Origin: Hyphomonadaceae bacterium
Lineage (GTDB): Bacteria > Pseudomonadota > Alphaproteobacteria > Caulobacterales > Aquidulcibacteraceae
Length of the DNA stretch: 64,000 nucleotides
NCBI GenBank assembly: GCA_019753175.1
Contig: JAIELK010000005.1
Coordinates: 47,947-111,946, forward strand
Direction of reading: 5' to 3'
Position numbers and translations under genes: made by a program. A model generated the notes under the pieces. That model was not told the origin of the DNA, did no database searches, and was given only the letters and a program-made list of their open reading frames with translations. Shown piece by piece: positions 36,548 through 44,354 of the stretch (within the stretch, counting starts at the first letter, position 1; the number at the start of each line of letters is the position of its first letter).

Positions 36548-36940
36548 GTGCGACAACCCTTCTTGCATTATGCAGCGGCCGCCGTGTTGGCGGAGGCGAT
36601 TTATCTCACGTCGTTCTTGTTGTTCAAACCCAGTCTAGACTGGGCAACAAAGCTCATCCTTGTACTCGCGCTGCAGTGCGGCGCGGCGTACTTTGTTGCT
36701 CCAAGGGCCGCTCTTGCGCCAACGATGCTGTACGGGGTCGGGGCTCTAGCGGCTGTTCAGCTGGGGCGCGCGGTGGCGATGGTCTTAAGCGCGGCTTTGA
36801 TGTTGGCGCTCCCGCTCGAAAATTTTGAAAGCATCCCTGAAGAGACGCTACGGCTGATCCCAGAATTTCTTTTCTGGCCGCTGTTTCTTTGTTTTCTTTG
36901 GCCCTGTTGGGCGGTGTTGGCGCCACGGTCCCCGAATTGA
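36548..36940 (+). CDS. Hypothetical membrane protein, 130 aa
   Basis: 130 residues from GTG 36548 with four hydrophobic segments (about 8-26, 33-50, 58-84 and 105-125). No named family. Composition is less GC-biased than the upstream genes. It is the last intact gene before the RHS debris begins. Confidence 0.55.
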   Translation: MRQPFLHYAAAAVLAEAIYLTSFLLFKPSLDWATKLILVLALQCGAAYFVAPRAALAPTMLYGVGALAAVQLGRAVAMVLSAALMLALPLENFESIPEETLRLIPEFLFWPLFLCFLWPCWAVLAPRSPN

Positions 36941-37007
36941 TCTCCGTATGACATAGAGACCCAGTCGTATCGTCGACGCTTCGAAGAACGGCTCAGGTTG
37001 AAGAAAC

Positions 37008-37218
37008 ATCGCTAGGCCTAAGCGTCGGGCTATCGCCGATGCTTACCGCCGTGGTTGGCTTACCGTGCACGATAATGCCGATGGCTTTGCCTATCGATGC
37101 GAGCGAAGATGTTGGCCGCTTGAGAGAGGGGTTAGACGCGACGGCGGTGTCTGCTATGTGCAGACTAGCTAGCTTTGAGTGCAGGAGGCAACGCACGACT
37201 AACCTTCGGTGATCGCGG
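37008..37218. repeat. Left copy of a near-identical direct repeat (pairs with 61,991-62,185)
   Basis: 37,024-37,218 matches 61,991-62,185 base for base as far as I can read (about 195 bp), same orientation, 24,967 bp apart. It holds the 3' end of the gene that is complete at 61,795-62,139 plus the sequence up to the RHS core. The 17 bases 37,008-37,024 (ATCGCTAGGCCTAAGCG) also match 61,654-61,670, so this copy looks like a version with about 320 bp deleted between those points. Confidence 0.88.
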
Positions 37219-37645
37219 TCACCGACGCCAGCGGGGCCGCAACCAGCATCAACGCCTACGACGAGTACGGTCTGCCGGCAGCAACCAACGCCGGCCGCTT
37301 CCAATACACCGGGCAGATGTGGCTCGCCGAAGCGCAGCTCTATCATTACAAGGCGCGCGCCTACCTGCCCCAACTCGGCCGCTTCGCCCAGACCGATCCG
37401 ATCGGGATGGCGGGCGGCATGAACCTCTACGCCTATGTCTCCAACGACCCCGGTGAACCTGATCGATCCGTGGGGGCTTTCGTCTTATGGTAGCCACTGT
37501 TGGAACAGGACGCCATCCCGCGCTGGTGTACGGCGTGATTGCGGACGCTGCCAACCAGATCGCTGGTCCAGGCATCTTCGAGGGCCTCGACGCAAACATG
37601 GCGAAGGAACTTGGCGCGCAATTTGAAGGATGCGGAGCGGGCTGA
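37209..37645 (+). pseudogene. Orphan RHS core fragment with C-terminal tip, frameshifted
   Basis: From 37209 the frame reads the RHS-associated core: AVTDASGAATSINAYDEYG, then GQMWLAEAQLYHYKARAYLP, LGRFAQTDPIG and NLYAYVSNDP. At about 37450 the frame shifts: VNLIDPWGL continues in the next frame, and a third frame then reads a plausible tip (YGVIADAANQIAGPGIFEGL then LGAQFEGCGAG) to TGA 37643-37645. There is no RHS N-terminus. RHS proteins deliver variable C-terminal toxins; here only the last part of the core and a short tip remain. Confidence 0.72.
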
Positions 37646-38109
37646 TGGCGGCGACGTACCGAAACACAATGTTCGCCGCAATCTATGCTATGCTGCTCGG
37701 AGCTTGCGACTTGAGACTGACAGAAGAGGTGCCCGTGTGCACCATTGCGGTTCAAATAGAGGCCGAATCTCGCGAAGCGTTGCGACGACGCATGCGTGAC
37801 TACTCCGCAGCCAACGGTTACGAGTTCGGGTGGAGCAATCGCAGGTCAGAATTGGGAGAGTCGATCCAATTCGAGTTGCGCGGCCGAGACGCCTCCGTGG
37901 TCGCGGGAAACATCGTCAACAATGCTGCTCTGGCGGAAGATGGCCGGCCAGACTTCAGCTCCACGTATGACCCGGAGCGTTTTGCCGTGTCCTTCTATAT
38001 AGGGTACGGCGTCTCTGACAGGAGCCGCGTTGACGTCTTAATCGACGACACCAAAGCGATTATGATGTCCACTCCCGGTGTAGAAACCAACGGACAGTGC
38101 GATAGCTAG
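37645..38109 (+). CDS. Putative lipoprotein, candidate immunity gene of the RHS tip
   Basis: About 154 residues; ATG 37645 overlaps the stop of the RHS tip (TGATG), the spacing expected of a toxin-immunity pair (ATG 37630 is an alternative). The signal-like start MAATYRNTMFAAIYAMLLGAC carries a lipobox (LLGAC). The mature part is acidic with no family I know. Lipoprotein immunity would suit a periplasm-acting toxin. This is inferred from position only. Confidence 0.5.
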   Translation: MAATYRNTMFAAIYAMLLGACDLRLTEEVPVCTIAVQIEAESREALRRRMRDYSAANGYEFGWSNRRSELGESIQFELRGRDASVVAGNIVNNAALAEDGRPDFSSTYDPERFAVSFYIGYGVSDRSRVDVLIDDTKAIMMSTPGVETNGQCDS

Positions 38110-38198
38110 TGACGTGACTGATCCGCTCCCTGCAATCTCCCTCGATTTGAGCTAGAAATTTCGTCTCTGTTTTCCCAGGCTGGGAGGAGCGGTAGACG

Positions 38199-38390
38199 AT
38201 GAAGGCATCGCAGTTTTCGGACGCCGCCATCACCCAGGCTCAGCCCGCTTACGATGCGCGCGGCAATCTGACGGGTCTCGGCGCAAGCGCCTATGGCTAT
38301 GACGTGCTCAATCGCCTGACCAGCGCCACGCCCGCGGGCGGGACGATCGTCACGATGATAGCTATGCTGCCTAGCCGTTCACGACGGTAG
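38199..38390 (+). pseudogene. RHS repeat fragment
   Basis: AYDARGNLTGLGASAYGYDV, followed by LNRLTSATPAGGT (38,251-38,343), is a single RHS/YD repeat unit, matching 63,269-63,361 at most positions. After GGT the frame runs into unrelated sequence (IVTMIAMLPSRSRR). Start of a displaced core module rather than a gene. Confidence 0.75.
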
Positions 38391-38485
38391 CCGAGCGAGC
38401 ACAGCAACGCCGTATAACGCCGCTTGGTGTTTGATGCGGGCTTGATGACGCTCTGGTCTGGTGCGAGGGCGCGGGGAAATTCGAA

Positions 38486-38866
38486 ATGATGCGAGCTTCT
38501 ATCCTGGCCTTCGCTGTTGCTGCTTGTGGAACTGGGTCCACTTCTTCCGCTGCGTTTGCTGATGGCCCGCCTCAAGCACAACACATTGAGCTGTCGGGCG
38601 AGCAATTGGACGCAATTGGGCGTGCGTGGGAGGCGCTTCATGCATCACACGAGCGAGAGGCTCGCTTGCGTGACTTCGTCGTGACGTACACGCGTATCGA
38701 CGGATACCCAGCGACCATCGCATTTTTCAAGCCGCCAACGTCCACGCGTAACCCTGATGGCTCGATTACGATTGGAACGGAATCGCGTTATTATCAGGTC
38801 ATTGTTGACGGCGACGACATTACTGTGAGCGCCGGATCGGCGTCGTTCCCGGCTGTGAGGCCCTGA
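38486..38866 (+). CDS. Secreted hypothetical protein in RHS debris
   Basis: 126 residues: a signal peptide (MMRASILAFAVAACGTGSTS... AFA) and a small mature domain with FVVTYTRIDGYPATIAFF and YYQVIVDGDDITVSAG. No family recognised. Its place between RHS fragments suggests another cargo or immunity gene left from an RHS cassette. Confidence 0.5.
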   Translation: MMRASILAFAVAACGTGSTSSAAFADGPPQAQHIELSGEQLDAIGRAWEALHASHEREARLRDFVVTYTRIDGYPATIAFFKPPTSTRNPDGSITIGTESRYYQVIVDGDDITVSAGSASFPAVRP

Positions 38867-38894
38867 CTGGCTGACCCATGGAGGGGAGCACAGC

Positions 38895-39031
38895 TCTTAT
38901 CGTTACAAGGCGCGCCTGCCTTCGCTCCGCCGCTTCGCGCTTGCGCGGAGGGCATAATCCGAACGGCTAGTGGCCAACCTTCGCGGCGAGGGTGACTACC
39001 CCTTTTCAATCAATCTAGATTTTGAGGGAGC
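38895..39031 (+). pseudogene. Degenerate RHS core trace and repeated element next to att
   Basis: Around 38,898-38,945 the sequence is a decayed version of the RHS segment encoding LYHYKARAYLPQLGRFA (here YRYKARLPSLRRFA). From about 38,970 the bases ccaaccttcgcggcgagg and the following sequence match 63,793 onward, leading into the tRNA-like fragment in both places. Confidence 0.6.
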
Positions 39032-39078
39032 TGGCGCACCCGACAGGATTCGAACCTGTGACCTCTGCCTTCGGAGGG
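39032..39078 (-). repeat. Left att-like site: 3' part of a tRNA-Arg(CCG)-like gene
   Basis: On the minus strand this reads CCCTCCGAAGGCAGAGG, then the T-arm CAGGTTCGAATCCTG and an acceptor end GGGTGCGCCA. That is the anticodon 3' half, variable region, T-arm and acceptor strand of a tRNA-Arg, with no 5' half next to it (the sequence to the right is ggattttgggcag). Identical to 63,856-63,902. Typical of attL/attR left by tRNA-targeting integrases. Confidence 0.85.
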
Positions 39079-39216
39079 GATTTTGGGCAGTTTTCCGGGC
39101 TGGTCGCAACTTGTAGCAGGTCGTAAAAGGCCATTTAAATCAAGGAATTTGCTTGCCTTGCCTAGGTGAGGCTGGTTTCGTGATTTCGATTTCGGTGCGG
39201 ACCAGGTGCGGACCAA

Positions 39217-40494
39217 GTGACCACTGCCCTCTCGAGAAAGAAGCTGTCGGCGCCTCGCGTGCGCCTCACAAAGCGCGTCGTGGACGCCGCCGAGCCGCGC
39301 GGTGTGCGCTACCAGGTATGGGACGGCGAACTAAGCGGGTTTGGTCGAGACTTCCGGCCGCAAGTCTTTCATCATCCGCTATCGCGCGGACGGCGGGGGA
39401 CGCAATGCCGCCCACCGCCTGGTCACGATCGGCGCGTATGGAGTCATGACGCCGGATCAGGCGCGAACCGAAGCCAAGAAGCTCTTGGGCGCTGTGGCGA
39501 CAGGCGCTGATCCCTGGCGCCGAGCGGCGCTCAAAGCGCCCAGGACCTCACGGTGTCAGAATTGTGCGACCTCTATCTGCGCGAAGGCTGTCCCACGAAG
39601 AAGGCGTCAACGCTGGCGACGGATCGCGGACGTATCGATCGCCACATCAAACCGATGATTGGCACGAAGAGAGTTTCGACCGTTAAGCGCGGCGACATTC
39701 AATGGCTGATGCGGCAGATCGCCGACGGCAAGACCCAAGCTGGGTGAAAACCCGCCCGCGCGGCCGCGCCATCGTGCGCGGCGGCAAGGGGACAGCGAGC
39801 CGGACCATCGGAATGCTTGGCGGCATTTTTACCTACGCCGTCCGCGAAGGCATGATCCCGGACAATCCCGTACGCATGGTCAAACGCTGGCAGGATCGCC
39901 GCCACGACCGCTACCTTAGCCAGGACGAGCTCGAACGTCTCGGCGACGCTTTGGCGGAGGCGGAAGCCGCCGGCGAGAACCCCAAAGCACTCGCTATCAT
40001 TCGGCTGTTGGCGCTCGCGCAGGGGCGAAATCATCAATCTCTCTTGGAACGAGGTCGATTTCGACAAGGGCATGTTGCGCCTACGAGACTCCAAATCCGG
40101 CCAGAAGGTGATTCCCGTGGGCAAATCGGCGCTTGCGATCCTAACGTCCCAGCCGCGCACGGCGGATTCTGGATTGATATTCCCGGCCGACAAGCTCGGC
40201 CGCAAAGGCATCGCGCGAAGCCACTTTCAGGGCGTCGACGCGATTTGGTATCGAGTCCGGGCTAAGGCCAAGCTGCCAGACGTGCGTCTGCACGACCTCA
40301 GGCATACGGCTGCGAGCGTCGCGGTCGCCAACGGCGCCTCGCTGCCGATGATCGCACGCATCCTCGGCCACGCCGATACCAAGACCACGCAGCGTTACGC
40401 ACACCTCTCGGACGCGCCGGTGCGCCATGTCGTCGAGGGCCTCGCTGATCAGATAGCAGCCGCCATGAGCGGCGTCCGCGCGCGAGCAACCTAA
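39217..40494 (+). pseudogene. Tyrosine recombinase/integrase, multiply frameshifted
   Basis: Read across frames it makes one phage-type integrase of about 425 residues: N-terminal arm-binding part (LSAPRVRLTKRVVDAAEPRG... WDGELSGFG), SAM-like core-binding part (VSELCDLYLREGCPTKKAST... IKPMIG) and catalytic domain (LHDLRHTAASVAVANGAS, ILGHADTKTTQRYAHL with the C-terminal HxxR, GH and Tyr). The frame changes at about 39,345, 39,515, 39,745 and 40,025. Located next to the left att. At least four indels mean it is inactive as read. Confidence 0.85.
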
Positions 40495-40506
40495 ACTTTG
40501 CCCCTT

Positions 40507-40538
40507 GCACGACGCGCCGCAGGCCGTCGTGCTTTTTT
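40507..40538 (+). terminator. Intrinsic terminator after the integrase
   Basis: GCACGACG (40507-40514) pairs exactly with CGTCGTGC (40525-40532), followed by six T at 40533-40538. It lies 12 bp after the integrase stop. Confidence 0.85.
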
Positions 40539-40675
40539 CAGACCGCCGCGACGCCTTCAATCGGACACCGCGCGCAGGGCGGGTCAAGGATCGCGCGTCA
40601 GCGCGACCCGAAGGGCTTGTCCTTGACGCAGCCGAGCACGGTGTCAGGCTTCGCTCGTACCGCGCCGCGCCAACG

Positions 40676-40996
40676 CTACGAAGCGCGGCGGCGGGCCGCC
40701 CGCGTCGGCGTTCCTGTGGCGCCGCGCGCAATTTTCATATCGACATGCAACCCGGCTGCGGAGGCCATGTTGACCAGCATGTCGATGCTGAACAGGTCGA
40801 TTTTTCCTCGCACCAGATCGGATATGCGTGGCTGCGTCACCCCGAACAGTTTCGCAGCCTCCCCCTGACTCAGTCCCTCACCTTCGATGTGGTCACGCAC
40901 CGCCATCATCAGCACCGACCGGAGCTTCATATTCTCGGCCTCGACCGGACTGTCCTCAATGGCGTCCCATACGCTGGCGAAACGTTTGCGGCTCAT
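40676..40996 (-). CDS. XRE-type antitoxin (HigA-like)
   Basis: 106 residues. Starts MSRKRFASVWDAIEDSPVEA and carries a Cro/C1-type helix-turn-helix: GLSQGEAAKLFGVTQPRISD, then LVRGKIDLFSIDMLVNMA. This matches antitoxins paired with Gp49/HigB-like RNases. Its ATG (40994-40996) overlaps the stop of the toxin frame (ATGA), the normal toxin-first order for this family. It probably represses the pair's promoter. Confidence 0.82.
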   Translation of the reverse strand: MSRKRFASVWDAIEDSPVEAENMKLRSVLMMAVRDHIEGEGLSQGEAAKLFGVTQPRISDLVRGKIDLFSIDMLVNMASAAGLHVDMKIARGATGTPTRAARRRAS

Positions 40997-41327
40997 GATT
41001 TCAGCTCCTTCAACAATTCCTTGTACCGCCGCGTCGCCAAATCCACGTCTTCGCGGGCGGTCTTCCGAGACTTCTTCTGGAAGCAGTGCAACACAAACAC
41101 CGCCTCGGCGAACTTCGCCACATAGATCACTCTGAACGCGCCATCGGTTGCTCGTATGCGTATCTCCCGCACGCCCGCGCGATGCTCTGCATCGGCTTCC
41201 AGTCGTCCGGATCGCGGCCGCGCTGCACGCGATCAATTTGGAAACCCGCCGCCCGCCGAGCGGCGTCTGGGAAGGCGCGCAGATCGGCGAGCGCGCTCCC
41301 ACAGAATTCAACGGGCTTTACTGTCAC
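40993..41327 (-). pseudogene. RelE/HigB-like (Gp49 family) toxin, one-base frameshift
   Basis: The first part reads VKPVEFCGSALADLRAFPDA, then FQIDRVQRGRDPDDWKPMQSI; the continuation AGVREIRIRATDGAFRVIYV, AKFAEAVFVLHCFQKKSRKT and YKELLKELKS is in another frame. Adding one base near 41,180 gives a normal toxin of about 111 residues ending at TGA that overlaps the antitoxin start. As read, translation stops at 41127 and the toxin is dead; a read error in the GC-rich run is possible. Confidence 0.8.
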
Positions 41328-41376
41328 GGGCGCCTTCGCTTCATATATATGTTATTGTATATTCTGCAAGAGCTGT

Positions 41377-41589
41377 TTACCGCGGTTCCCGCCCATATTC
41401 GCTGGTCGAGCCATGCGTGCGTTTGGCGGCCCAGTCGTCTAGGACGCGGTCGATGTAGCGCACCAGGCGCGGGCCGTATTTGACGAAGGGCGGGCCTTCG
41501 CCGGTGACGCGCCAGCGGTTGAGCGTGTGCTTCGATATCTTTAGGCGGGCGGCGGCTTCTTCCACCGTGAGCAGTATTTGAACGGACAT
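41377..41589 (-). CDS. MerR-like/excisionase-type helix-turn-helix protein
   Basis: 70 residues from ATG 41589: LLTVEEAAARLKISKHTLNR then WRVTGEGPPFVKYGPRLVRY and DDWAAKRTHGST. This is the HTH_17/AlpA-excisionase pattern of small DNA-binding proteins that direct integrase toward excision. Its presence near the integrase and att fits that role. Confidence 0.75.
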   Translation of the reverse strand: MSVQILLTVEEAAARLKISKHTLNRWRVTGEGPPFVKYGPRLVRYIDRVLDDWAAKRTHGSTSEYGREPR

Positions 41590-41591
41590 GA

Positions 41592-41936
41592 CCGGCACTC
41601 CTCTCGAGCGAACTGCGAGACGTTGAGCAACGCCTCGGCTGCGTTAAGGAGAGCGCTGACAGCTCACGCGCGCGCCTGCGCCTTATCCGTCGGCTGCGCT
41701 CAATGGAATTCGGCATCGAGGCAATCCGGGAATTGTTGACCGCCATAGCGGGGACGCACACCTGCCTCGACATTCGAGATGTGGCGGCGGCGCAATTGGA
41801 GGTCGTGCAGGCGCGGCGTCGTGAGATCGATGCACTCGAACGCACCTTGGCCGGCATGGCGGGACGATGCTCAACGATTTGCGCCGATGGCCCCCAACCT
41901 GAATGCACGATTGCCCGCGACCTGATACACGCTTGA
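41592..41936 (+). pseudogene. MerR-family regulator fragment lacking the DNA-binding head
   Basis: The open frame reads RLRLIRRLRSMEFGIEAIRELL, then a dimerisation helix QLEVVQARRREIDALERTLA and a C-terminal CSTICADGPQPECTI. This is the second half of a MerR protein: end of the winged HTH, antiparallel coiled coil and a Cys-containing effector end. No start or HTH precedes it; a stop at 41589-41591 abuts the excisionase-like gene. ATG 41703 would yield only 77 residues. Confidence 0.68.
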
Positions 41937-42106
41937 TCTTTCGCGCGCGCTGACGCGGGTCAGGGCGAAACGCCTGCGATCAAAACAGTAGATCGCGCAC
42001 CGAGCCTAGGTTCGGGCGAACGCCTACAGGAGCGCCATGTCGCCAGCATCTGCGGCGTCGAGCGCACGAACATAGGCTTGGCGCGTTGCATCACAGGGAG
42101 GGTGAT

Positions 42107-42571
42107 TCAGTCCGACGACTGGCCGTCCATTCGCTGTGCGTTTGCCAGCATCCGTGCGATGAGGTTGCGATGCATCCTGCGCTCCTCCGCCGAGAACCCG
42201 ACAAACAAGTGCTTGGCCCTCCGCGCACCGGATGTTGCGATCAACTTGTGAAGGCGACGTCCCGCAGCCGTCATGGACATTCGCGCCGCGCGCAAGTTTT
42301 CTGGATCGGCAACCTTGCTGATGCTGCCCTTGCGCTTGAGCCTTGCGACAGCGCGACTCACCGTCATCTTGTCGAGCCCAAGCGCGCGCACGATAGCTGC
42401 TTGCGAACAACCGGGGTTGAGCGCCAATATGTGGAGGATGCGCCATTCGTTGAGCGTAATGTCGTACTTGGTCTCGAACAACTTGGAGAAGGGTTGCGCG
42501 GTGACGTTGATGATCGCCAGCATCGAGAAGAAACTGCTCAGGTCTGCTTCCAACTCTTGATCCTCGCTCAT
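42107..42571 (-). CDS. MarR-family transcriptional regulator
   Basis: 154 residues with the MarR winged HTH: LNEWRILHILALNPGCSQAA, then IVRALGLDKMTVSRAVARLK and the wing with AARMSMTAAGRRL. MarR proteins usually repress divergent catabolic genes and release on binding an aromatic acid or its CoA ester. The divergent gene is the hydrolase at 42685, with an 8-10-8 inverted repeat between them. Confidence 0.9.
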   Translation of the reverse strand: MSEDQELEADLSSFFSMLAIINVTAQPFSKLFETKYDITLNEWRILHILALNPGCSQAAIVRALGLDKMTVSRAVARLKRKGSISKVADPENLRAARMSMTAAGRRLHKLIATSGARRAKHLFVGFSAEERRMHRNLIARMLANAQRMDGQSSD

Positions 42572-42608
42572 TCCCAGCGCTCCATCTAGACTCTGACCGG
42601 CTATGTTG

Positions 42609-42634
42609 ATTTGATATTGCCATTTGTATCAAAT
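42609..42634. promoter_or_regulatory. Inverted-repeat operator, probably for the adjacent MarR
   Basis: ATTTGATA (42609-42616) and its exact complement TATCAAAT (42627-42634) are separated by 10 nt. It lies 37 bp before the MarR start and 50 bp before the hydrolase start. AT-rich arms of this size and spacing are typical of MarR dimers. Confidence 0.65.
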
Positions 42635-42684
42635 GTGACAATCTTCACCAAGGCCGTGAGCCAGGAGTCGGAGCTAGTACGATC

Positions 42685-43497
42685 ATGGCTCTATTTCGAA
42701 CCAGCGATGGGGCGACCATCCATTATGAGGATCGGGGCCGCGGAGCTGTGCTCCTATTGGTCCCCGGATGGTCAATGACGACGGCATTCTGGCGCAAGCA
42801 GGTAGAGCCGCTCTCGCGCCGCTTCCGAGTTATCAGCGTTGACCCGCGTTGCCACGGCCAATCAGGAAACGTTGCACACGGATTGCGCATGGCCCGATTG
42901 GGCGCGGACATGCACGAATTGCTATTGGCGTTAAGCCTTAGAAACGTCAACGCCGTCGGCTGGTCGATGGGAGCGTCCATACTCCTAAGCATGTTTGACA
43001 TTTTCGGAAGCGGCCGAGTGAGGACCTTCACCTTTGTCGACCAGCCGCCAAAGCTGCTGAACGAAGACGGCTGGAATTTTGGCGCGCCCGGCGTTACGCG
43101 CGCCACGCTCAACGGCCAAACCGAGGCCATCGTCAGCGGGCAACGCGAGTTCCTCACCCAATTCATTCCTAGCATGTTTTATGTCCCTCCGAGCGAGAGC
43201 GACCTCGCTTGGATGCTTCAGGAATGCCTGCACTGCCCCGCTGAACTCGCTGCGGCGATGCTTGTCGATCATTGCAATCAGGACTGGCGAGACGTCCTTT
43301 CGCGTATCGACAAGCCCGTGATGGTCATGGCCGGCGCGCATTCGGCCGCGCGAGACGGCGCCAAGATAATGGCGAGTCTGATCCCAAACTGCCGGTTTCA
43401 CGAATTTCCGCACTCCAAGCATTGCCCGTTCTTAGAGGAAACCGACGCCTTCAACGCAGCTCTGAGGTCGTTCGTCACAAAGAGAGAAGCCGTCTGA
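42685..43497 (+). CDS. Alpha/beta-fold hydrolase
   Basis: 270 residues. The nucleophile is Ser94 in GWSMGAS; the oxyanion region LVPGWSMTTAFWRKQ near 26-40 and a late His in FPHSKHCPFLEE complete a standard triad. Resembles ring-fission-product or ester hydrolases (3-oxoadipate enol-lactonase and similar). First gene of a plus-strand operon, with the next start overlapping its stop (TGATG). Confidence 0.85.
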   Translation: MALFRTSDGATIHYEDRGRGAVLLLVPGWSMTTAFWRKQVEPLSRRFRVISVDPRCHGQSGNVAHGLRMARLGADMHELLLALSLRNVNAVGWSMGASILLSMFDIFGSGRVRTFTFVDQPPKLLNEDGWNFGAPGVTRATLNGQTEAIVSGQREFLTQFIPSMFYVPPSESDLAWMLQECLHCPAELAAAMLVDHCNQDWRDVLSRIDKPVMVMAGAHSAARDGAKIMASLIPNCRFHEFPHSKHCPFLEETDAFNAALRSFVTKREAV

Positions 43498-44315
43498 TGG
43501 ACCCGCGCACCGAGCAGAGACCGCATGCTTCATGCTTGGCCGACAGGGCGGTCGTGGTTACAGGGGGCGCCAGCGGAATAGGCCTCGCCGTCGCGCAATT
43601 CTTCGTGGCGCGCGCCGCGCGCGTCTTTGTCCTCGATATCCAAGACACGTTCGTCGATGACGTCGAGGGCGAGTTTCTTAAGCGGGCGTCCCTTATCCGA
43701 ACGGATCTCAGAGATCCCGAGGCGATAAAGGAGGCATTTCGCTTGATCGGCGAGAATTGCGAGTCGATCAAGGTGTTGGTGAACAACGCTGGCATCAGCG
43801 ACGTCGATCTTATCGAAACGGAGCCGCTCGCGACTTGGCGGGCAGTAATGGACGTCAACCTGACGGCCCCGTTTCTATGCCTCCAGGCGGCGATTCCGTT
43901 GCTCAGAGCAGCCCTGTCCTCATCGGTCATCAATGTCGCGTCGATCGCTGGGAAGCGCATGTCGTATAACGGCGGCGCTGCCTACACGGCTTCGAAGGCG
44001 GGTGTTCTCGGCCTAACCCGCCATGCTGCTTTCGAGCTCGCGAGGTATGGCGTCAGGGTGAACGCCGTGTGCCCCGGCCCAACCCTGACACCGATGATTC
44101 TCAGCTCCACAAGCGCCGCACAACGCGAGAAGTCCGTCGACGCGATCCCTCTGCGCAATTGGATCACGCCGGAGCAGATCGCTGAGGCTGTCGGCTTTCT
44201 TGCAGACGACGCCAGCGGCATGTGCACGGGTATCAGCATCGATGTCGATGGTGGATTCCTCGTTAGCAGCGGAGTTCCATACGATGAGTACTTCAAGCGG
44301 AGAGCGCAGCAATAG
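43497..44315 (+). CDS. Short-chain dehydrogenase/reductase
   Basis: 272 residues. Cofactor motif VVVTGGASGIGLAVAQFF near 18-35, NNAGISD near 100, and catalytic Ser/Tyr/Lys in INVASIAGKRMSYNGGAAYT then ASKAG. The C-terminal SGMCTGISIDVDGGF is typical of classical SDRs. ATG 43497 overlaps the hydrolase stop. Substrate not predictable; probably a hydroxyacyl or alcohol intermediate of the island pathway. Confidence 0.88.
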   Translation: MDPRTEQRPHASCLADRAVVVTGGASGIGLAVAQFFVARAARVFVLDIQDTFVDDVEGEFLKRASLIRTDLRDPEAIKEAFRLIGENCESIKVLVNNAGISDVDLIETEPLATWRAVMDVNLTAPFLCLQAAIPLLRAALSSSVINVASIAGKRMSYNGGAAYTASKAGVLGLTRHAAFELARYGVRVNAVCPGPTLTPMILSSTSAAQREKSVDAIPLRNWITPEQIAEAVGFLADDASGMCTGISIDVDGGFLVSSGVPYDEYFKRRAQQ

Positions 44316-44354
44316 CGAGCCTTTGACCACAAGCCGCAGCCGCGGAATTGAATT

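Noticed and set aside
38344..38480. Possible transposase end on the minus strand between RHS fragments
   Set aside because: Some basic residues resemble an IS end, but no catalytic motif or inverted repeat could be found.
37000..39080. CRISPR array
   Set aside because: Repeats here are long RHS and tRNA duplications, not short regularly spaced repeats; no cas genes in the window.
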